A DNA stretch of 20,833 nucleotides. Source: Pelargonium nanum. Its lineage: Eukaryota > Streptophyta > Magnoliopsida > Geraniales > Geraniaceae. How positions within the stretch are numbered: the first letter of the stretch is position 1; each line of letters begins with the position of its first letter. A model generated the notes under the pieces. That model saw only the letters and a program-made list of their open reading frames with translations, did no database searches and was not told the origin of the DNA. Location: positions 1 through 20,833 of the forward strand of contig JAYMTF010001883.1 in NCBI GenBank assembly GCA_036897485.1, written 5' to 3'. This document shows, one piece after another, positions 17,374 to 20,833 of the stretch. A program made the position numbers and the translations under genes.

Positions 17374-19983
17374 CTATGCTGAGCCTTCTGACTTTCGACT
17401 CTTCTTTTCCTCGATGCCTGACTTAGAGAATCTCTGTCGGAGAATTTGCAGAACCTCTTCGGCCTTCACGTCTTTAAGTGCAAGGAGAACCATGGAGTGG
17501 TAGAGAACATCTGCCATTTCCGATGCTGCACGGGACTTGTCCTCGTTTTCCTCAAGTGTCCGGCACAACTCATCAGCCTCTTCCCTGCAAACGGAAAGTG
17601 CCACACTAGTGAATGCTTGATTCGTAATATACATTTAACAATAGTATCTACCAACAATAAGACCTCATAAGTAATACTCCCACCGTCACAAAATCGTTTA
17701 CTGTATTGTCATTTGTACCTGATTTTAGAGCACAACAAGGCGTCATCGAGTAATAATCGTTTAGTCCATGAGGGTTTCCCGTTTTGTGGTGTATCTAGTT
17801 CTGCTTTGCGCTGGTGGATTGTCGATTCTAGAGAGTATAAGGTTGTTAAGCTCAACCTACTTCCTTCAACCTGCCACAGTAGATAAAAACATAACATACA
17901 ACTTAGAGCTGCAGTTTAGGACACAGCACGTAACCCAACGCGAATAGGAGACGATTTAAGCGTGATAGGGCTCTGCATAGTTATAAACTTGACATGTTCA
18001 TGTTGGACCTGTGAAGTGTGAAACATGAACGACATATTTACATGATTCATGTTAACAGTAATTTAACAATATTAAATCATAGACTAGGTTAATCACTTAA
18101 TCTCTTCTCTTATATGTCTCTAATCTTTTATTTGCTTTCCTCTTATCCCCTATTTCTCACTCACAGTCTTACACCAATCGTTCAAATCTATTGCGTCTAA
18201 GAGGATGAAATCGAAGAATGACACACCAACACGGTTATTAAATGCGTCGTGTTTGTGTTCAACATTTGTGCAAGATTAACAAACATGTTGTGTTTGTGTT
18301 GGCTCATATAACACATATTTTAACATGACACGTCAACATGTATTGCCAACTCAGAAGAATACGAAACAATAGCACAGCTTATTAACAGAAGTAAGCACAA
18401 ACCTGTGGATGATTTAATGCGTCATATACTGATGAATAGTAGCAAGTTTCTGATCCTGTGTGGCAAGTAGGCCCATCAGGTGTTCCGAGGTAGATTATCT
18501 GAGAAATAGTTTAAGTTGATATGAAAAATAACCAAACCTAATAACCAGAAACGTAGATAGCTATAAACTAAAAGTTGTCGTAAACGTACAGAATCTCGAT
18601 CACAGTCAAGAAAGATGTCATGAACATTGATGAAATTGTTTGATGTCTCTCCTTTCGTCCATAATGTTGACCGTGACCGGCTGTAGAATGTTGCCTTTCG
18701 GGAGGAAATGGTTGTAGCAAGCGCCTCTCTATTTGCAAAGCCTTGCATCAAGATGGCTCCTGTGTCAACATTCTGAGCTATTGCCACGGCCAAACCTTTG
18801 TCGTCCCACTTTACACTGTCTAACAATGCCTCAACCTGAAACTATCACATTAGATACTTGAATCTCACTTTCATGTGCATGCTAATACTTCAAACTAGAA
18901 GAATATGTCAAAGGTTATGTTACACAAACGAAACAAAATTAGAAACTGAATGACACAAATCAGTCGGGGGAAAATAGGACAACGAAACCAGACACACACA
19001 GCGATAGCCAGAAAATTATACATACACAGAGTGACAGAGGCACAAACAGCTATGCTTAACACAACCAATGAAACATAATTGCATCCGATTGTATCTATTC
19101 GGCACTGAAAACTTGTTCCTAAACTAAACCCAATACCAATATGTAACCCAATTGCTGCAAGTTCCTAAGAAGCAAATCGACATCATAGTACTATAGCACA
19201 TTCAGAAACTTGCTCCTTCTAAATTGAACCAAATAGGCAAATACCAATACATAAACCAATTGCTGAAACCTCCTATGAAGCAAATCAACATCATAGTACT
19301 GTAGCACATTCAGAAACTTGCTCCTTCTCAACTAAACCAAATAGGCAAATACCACAACTTAACCCAATTGCTTCAAGTTCCAATCAACCAAATGGACAAC
19401 TTAGTACTTCAAGCTACAGCACATTCATAGTTTTCCTACTCTTATTCCTTCTATTCTCTAAACCACCAGACACTATACCTTCCAAAAGTAAAATCACAGA
19501 TTTTAACTTCATCTAACATAACAAATAGAACTGAATTGATTCAACAAACAAAAGCAGCTCAATCATAAAAATCCAAATCACATTTCATTTTTTCTGCAGA
19601 AACCAACCACAGAACAAAATTCAAGCTCCTTAAAATCAAACCCATCAAGGCAATAGCCATCCAATATAATAAAAAATCCTAAAGCTTCCACATTTTTCAT
19701 GTCCCAAATTGAAACAAGCTCATCGCATGAAAGCCCAAAACGATACCTGAGCTGACGTTTCCTCCACAGCTAGCTCCTTCTCGATAGCCCGGCACTCGAG
19801 CTTGTCCTGTCTCTTCTCAAAGCTGTTGCTTCGCAGGCTCAGCAATGGCGTCGATTGGGAGCTCCGATTTTGGGCGAAGAAGACTGATCTCGAAGATTGG
19901 GGAAAAGATGAGCTTCGAAAATTCGAGTTCTTCGACAATACGGGACTGCCAATAATTTCAATACAAGCCATTGATGAAGCCAT
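17374..19983 (-). CDS. HISN2: Histidine biosynthesis bifunctional protein HisIE, plastid
   Basis: Five minus-strand exons, 19747-19983, 18590-18835, 18403-18498, 17719-17870 and 17374-17584, join to 313 aa. Residues 1 to about 65 are Ser/Arg-rich and poor in acids, typical of a plastid transit peptide. The HisI domain (about 85-195) is phosphoribosyl-AMP cyclohydrolase: VKWDDKGLAVAIAQ, SRSTLWTKGETS, DCDRDS and CHTGSETC. C157, C173 and C180 have the zinc-site spacing of the family (16 and 7). The HisE domain (about 205-305) is phosphoribosyl-ATP pyrophosphatase, with the MazG-like signature E245, E246, E249, E266 and D269. Together they do steps 2 and 3 of histidine synthesis, from phosphoribosyl-ATP to the ProFAR precursor. 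The fusion is normal in plants. All metal-binding residues are present, so the gene looks active. Exon 4 to exon 5 splits an Arg codon. Confidence 0.96.
17990..18360. repeat. Dispersed-repeat-like sequence in HISN2 intron 3
   Basis: The intron has many GTGTTTGTGTT, AACATG and ACACG words, such as CGTCGTGTTTGTGTTCAAC and GACACGTCAACATG. These resemble a degenerate dispersed repeat seen in many plant genomes. Similar words (ACACAAACACGACC, CACACGTGACAC) recur near 20437-20480. No terminal repeats or target duplication were identified. Confidence 0.35.
19111..19430. repeat. Three-copy tandem repeat (about 105 bp unit) in HISN2 intron 1
   Basis: Copies start near 19121, 19221 and 19329. Shared blocks are AATACCA, ACCCAATTGCT or variants, GCAAATC(G/A)ACATCATAGTACT and AGCACATTCAGAAACTTGCT. 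Copy 1 lacks an 8-bp ATAGGCAA present in copies 2 and 3. Copy 3 is the most diverged. Confidence 0.88.
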
Positions 19984-20024
19984 TTCCTATGATTTTCCGA
20001 GAAATTTAATTGAAATGGCGATTA

Positions 20025-20170
20025 CATAAACCCTAGAATTTGAAGCACAAAGTTTTTGTTCTTTTTTTATTTTGCATGGTCAATTGATTTTTTTTTCTTC
20101 TAATTTTTCTTTTTTCAATGGGCCAAAATATTCTAAACAAGGCCCAAATTCATGAATTGCAGGGCCCATT
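20025..20170 (-). promoter_or_regulatory. HISN2 promoter: telo-box and site II elements
   Basis: AAACCCTAGAA (20029-20039) is a telo-box about 50 bp upstream of the ATG. Three GGCCC/GGGCC motifs (near 20119, 20141 and 20162) are site II-like. The pairing of telo-box with site II is typical of TATA-less housekeeping plant promoters. No strong TATA box is seen at the expected place. Confidence 0.6.
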
Positions 20171-20809
20171 TTTCTTATTCTAAAAACTTGTTTTACTGGT
20201 AAGCAACCGTGTTATTTTTCGTTAGACTAACGTGTCTTGCTACTTACTTTGACAAGTTAAGGCCGATAAGATGTTTGCTTATATGAACTCTTGAGTTTTT
20301 TGGCTTTATATGCTATGGACTCACGTCCAGCATTTATGAGCGACAATTTGTATTCACGAATCATGTTGAGTTTTTAATGTTATATTGAATGAGTTCACTT
20401 GAATGTGAACTAATTGTTAAACATGAAGAATAACAATACACAAACACGACCTATAATGAGTGAGTCGACACACGTGACACTACTAAGATGTGTAAATATT
20501 TGAGTTCAAAACTAACTAACAAAATTTGACACATTTAAATAACCGGGTTGACATTTACCCGGCATGACATGATTTATTCGGCCCATGTAAATTACATAGG
20601 CCAACTTTTGCTAGGCATGTTTACAAAACTACATTTATATCTTTATACGAGTCAATAAATGAGGTATACGACCTTTTTTATTACTCATTTAATATGATAA
20701 ATTAGGTGAATTAAACAAATTCGATACAAACACAACTTAATCATTAAACTAGTCAAGTTGGTCGACCCTTATTTTCCACTTGTTAAGTATGTTCATGTGG
20801 ATTGCCCTA
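20171..20809. other. AT-rich intergenic DNA with repeat-like words
   Basis: No gene is supported. ACACGAC, GACACACGTGACAC and TGACATTTACCCGGCATGACATG suggest an old dispersed repeat between about 20430 and 20620, but no borders could be set. Confidence 0.4.
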
Positions 20810-20833
20810 TTATATATATATATATATATATAT
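20810..20833. repeat. (TA)n microsatellite at the window edge
   Basis: Alternating TA continues to the last base, so the true length is unknown. Confidence 0.95.

Overview
The window is nuclear DNA from a flowering plant, most likely a eudicot. It is AT-rich and its genes have introns with GT/AG borders. The introns carry plant MITEs (Stowaway and Tourist types), and promoters carry telo-box and site II (TGGGCC) motifs. Every recognisable product is a plant-type protein. The species cannot be named from sequence alone. All exon joins were read by eye from reading frame, splice consensus and family similarity; no transcript data were available.

Layout, left to right. (1) 1-4734, plus strand: two tandem genes for HAD-type acid phosphatases of the vegetative-storage-protein/acid phosphatase family. 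The first lacks its 5' part because the window starts inside its exon 1; the second is complete (255 aa). Between them lie a tRNA-derived SINE with a perfect 15-bp target duplication, a hairpin and LTR-like stretch, and the promoter of the second gene. (2) 5260-6687, minus strand: a complete three-exon profilin gene (131 aa). (3) 7788-11619, minus strand: an eight-exon gene for an RNA polymerase III subunit of the RPC7/RPC31 type (212 aa). Its introns hold three MITEs with different termini and target duplications. (4) About 11,830-12,200: a promoter-like region facing plus, divergent from the Pol III gene, with a TATA box, telo-boxes and a 27-codon small ORF. (5) 13200-16069, minus strand: a two-exon gene for a 692-aa plant protein of unknown function, with two membrane segments and four acidic internal repeats. 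Its intron is built almost wholly from tandem repeats, and one copy overlaps the splice acceptor. (6) 17374-19983, minus strand: HISN2, the plastid bifunctional HisI-HisE enzyme of histidine synthesis (313 aa, five exons). (7) 19984-20833: the HISN2 promoter, then repeat-like AT-rich DNA ending in a (TA)n run.

The genes are unrelated housekeeping or storage functions, not an operon-like cluster. No novel multi-gene system was found. The most distinctive feature is structural: introns in five consecutive genes contain local duplications of about 100-200 bp, or foldbacks. The best candidates for something undescribed are the small ORF beside the Pol III subunit promoter and the intron of the membrane-protein gene in which a 3' splice site was duplicated.
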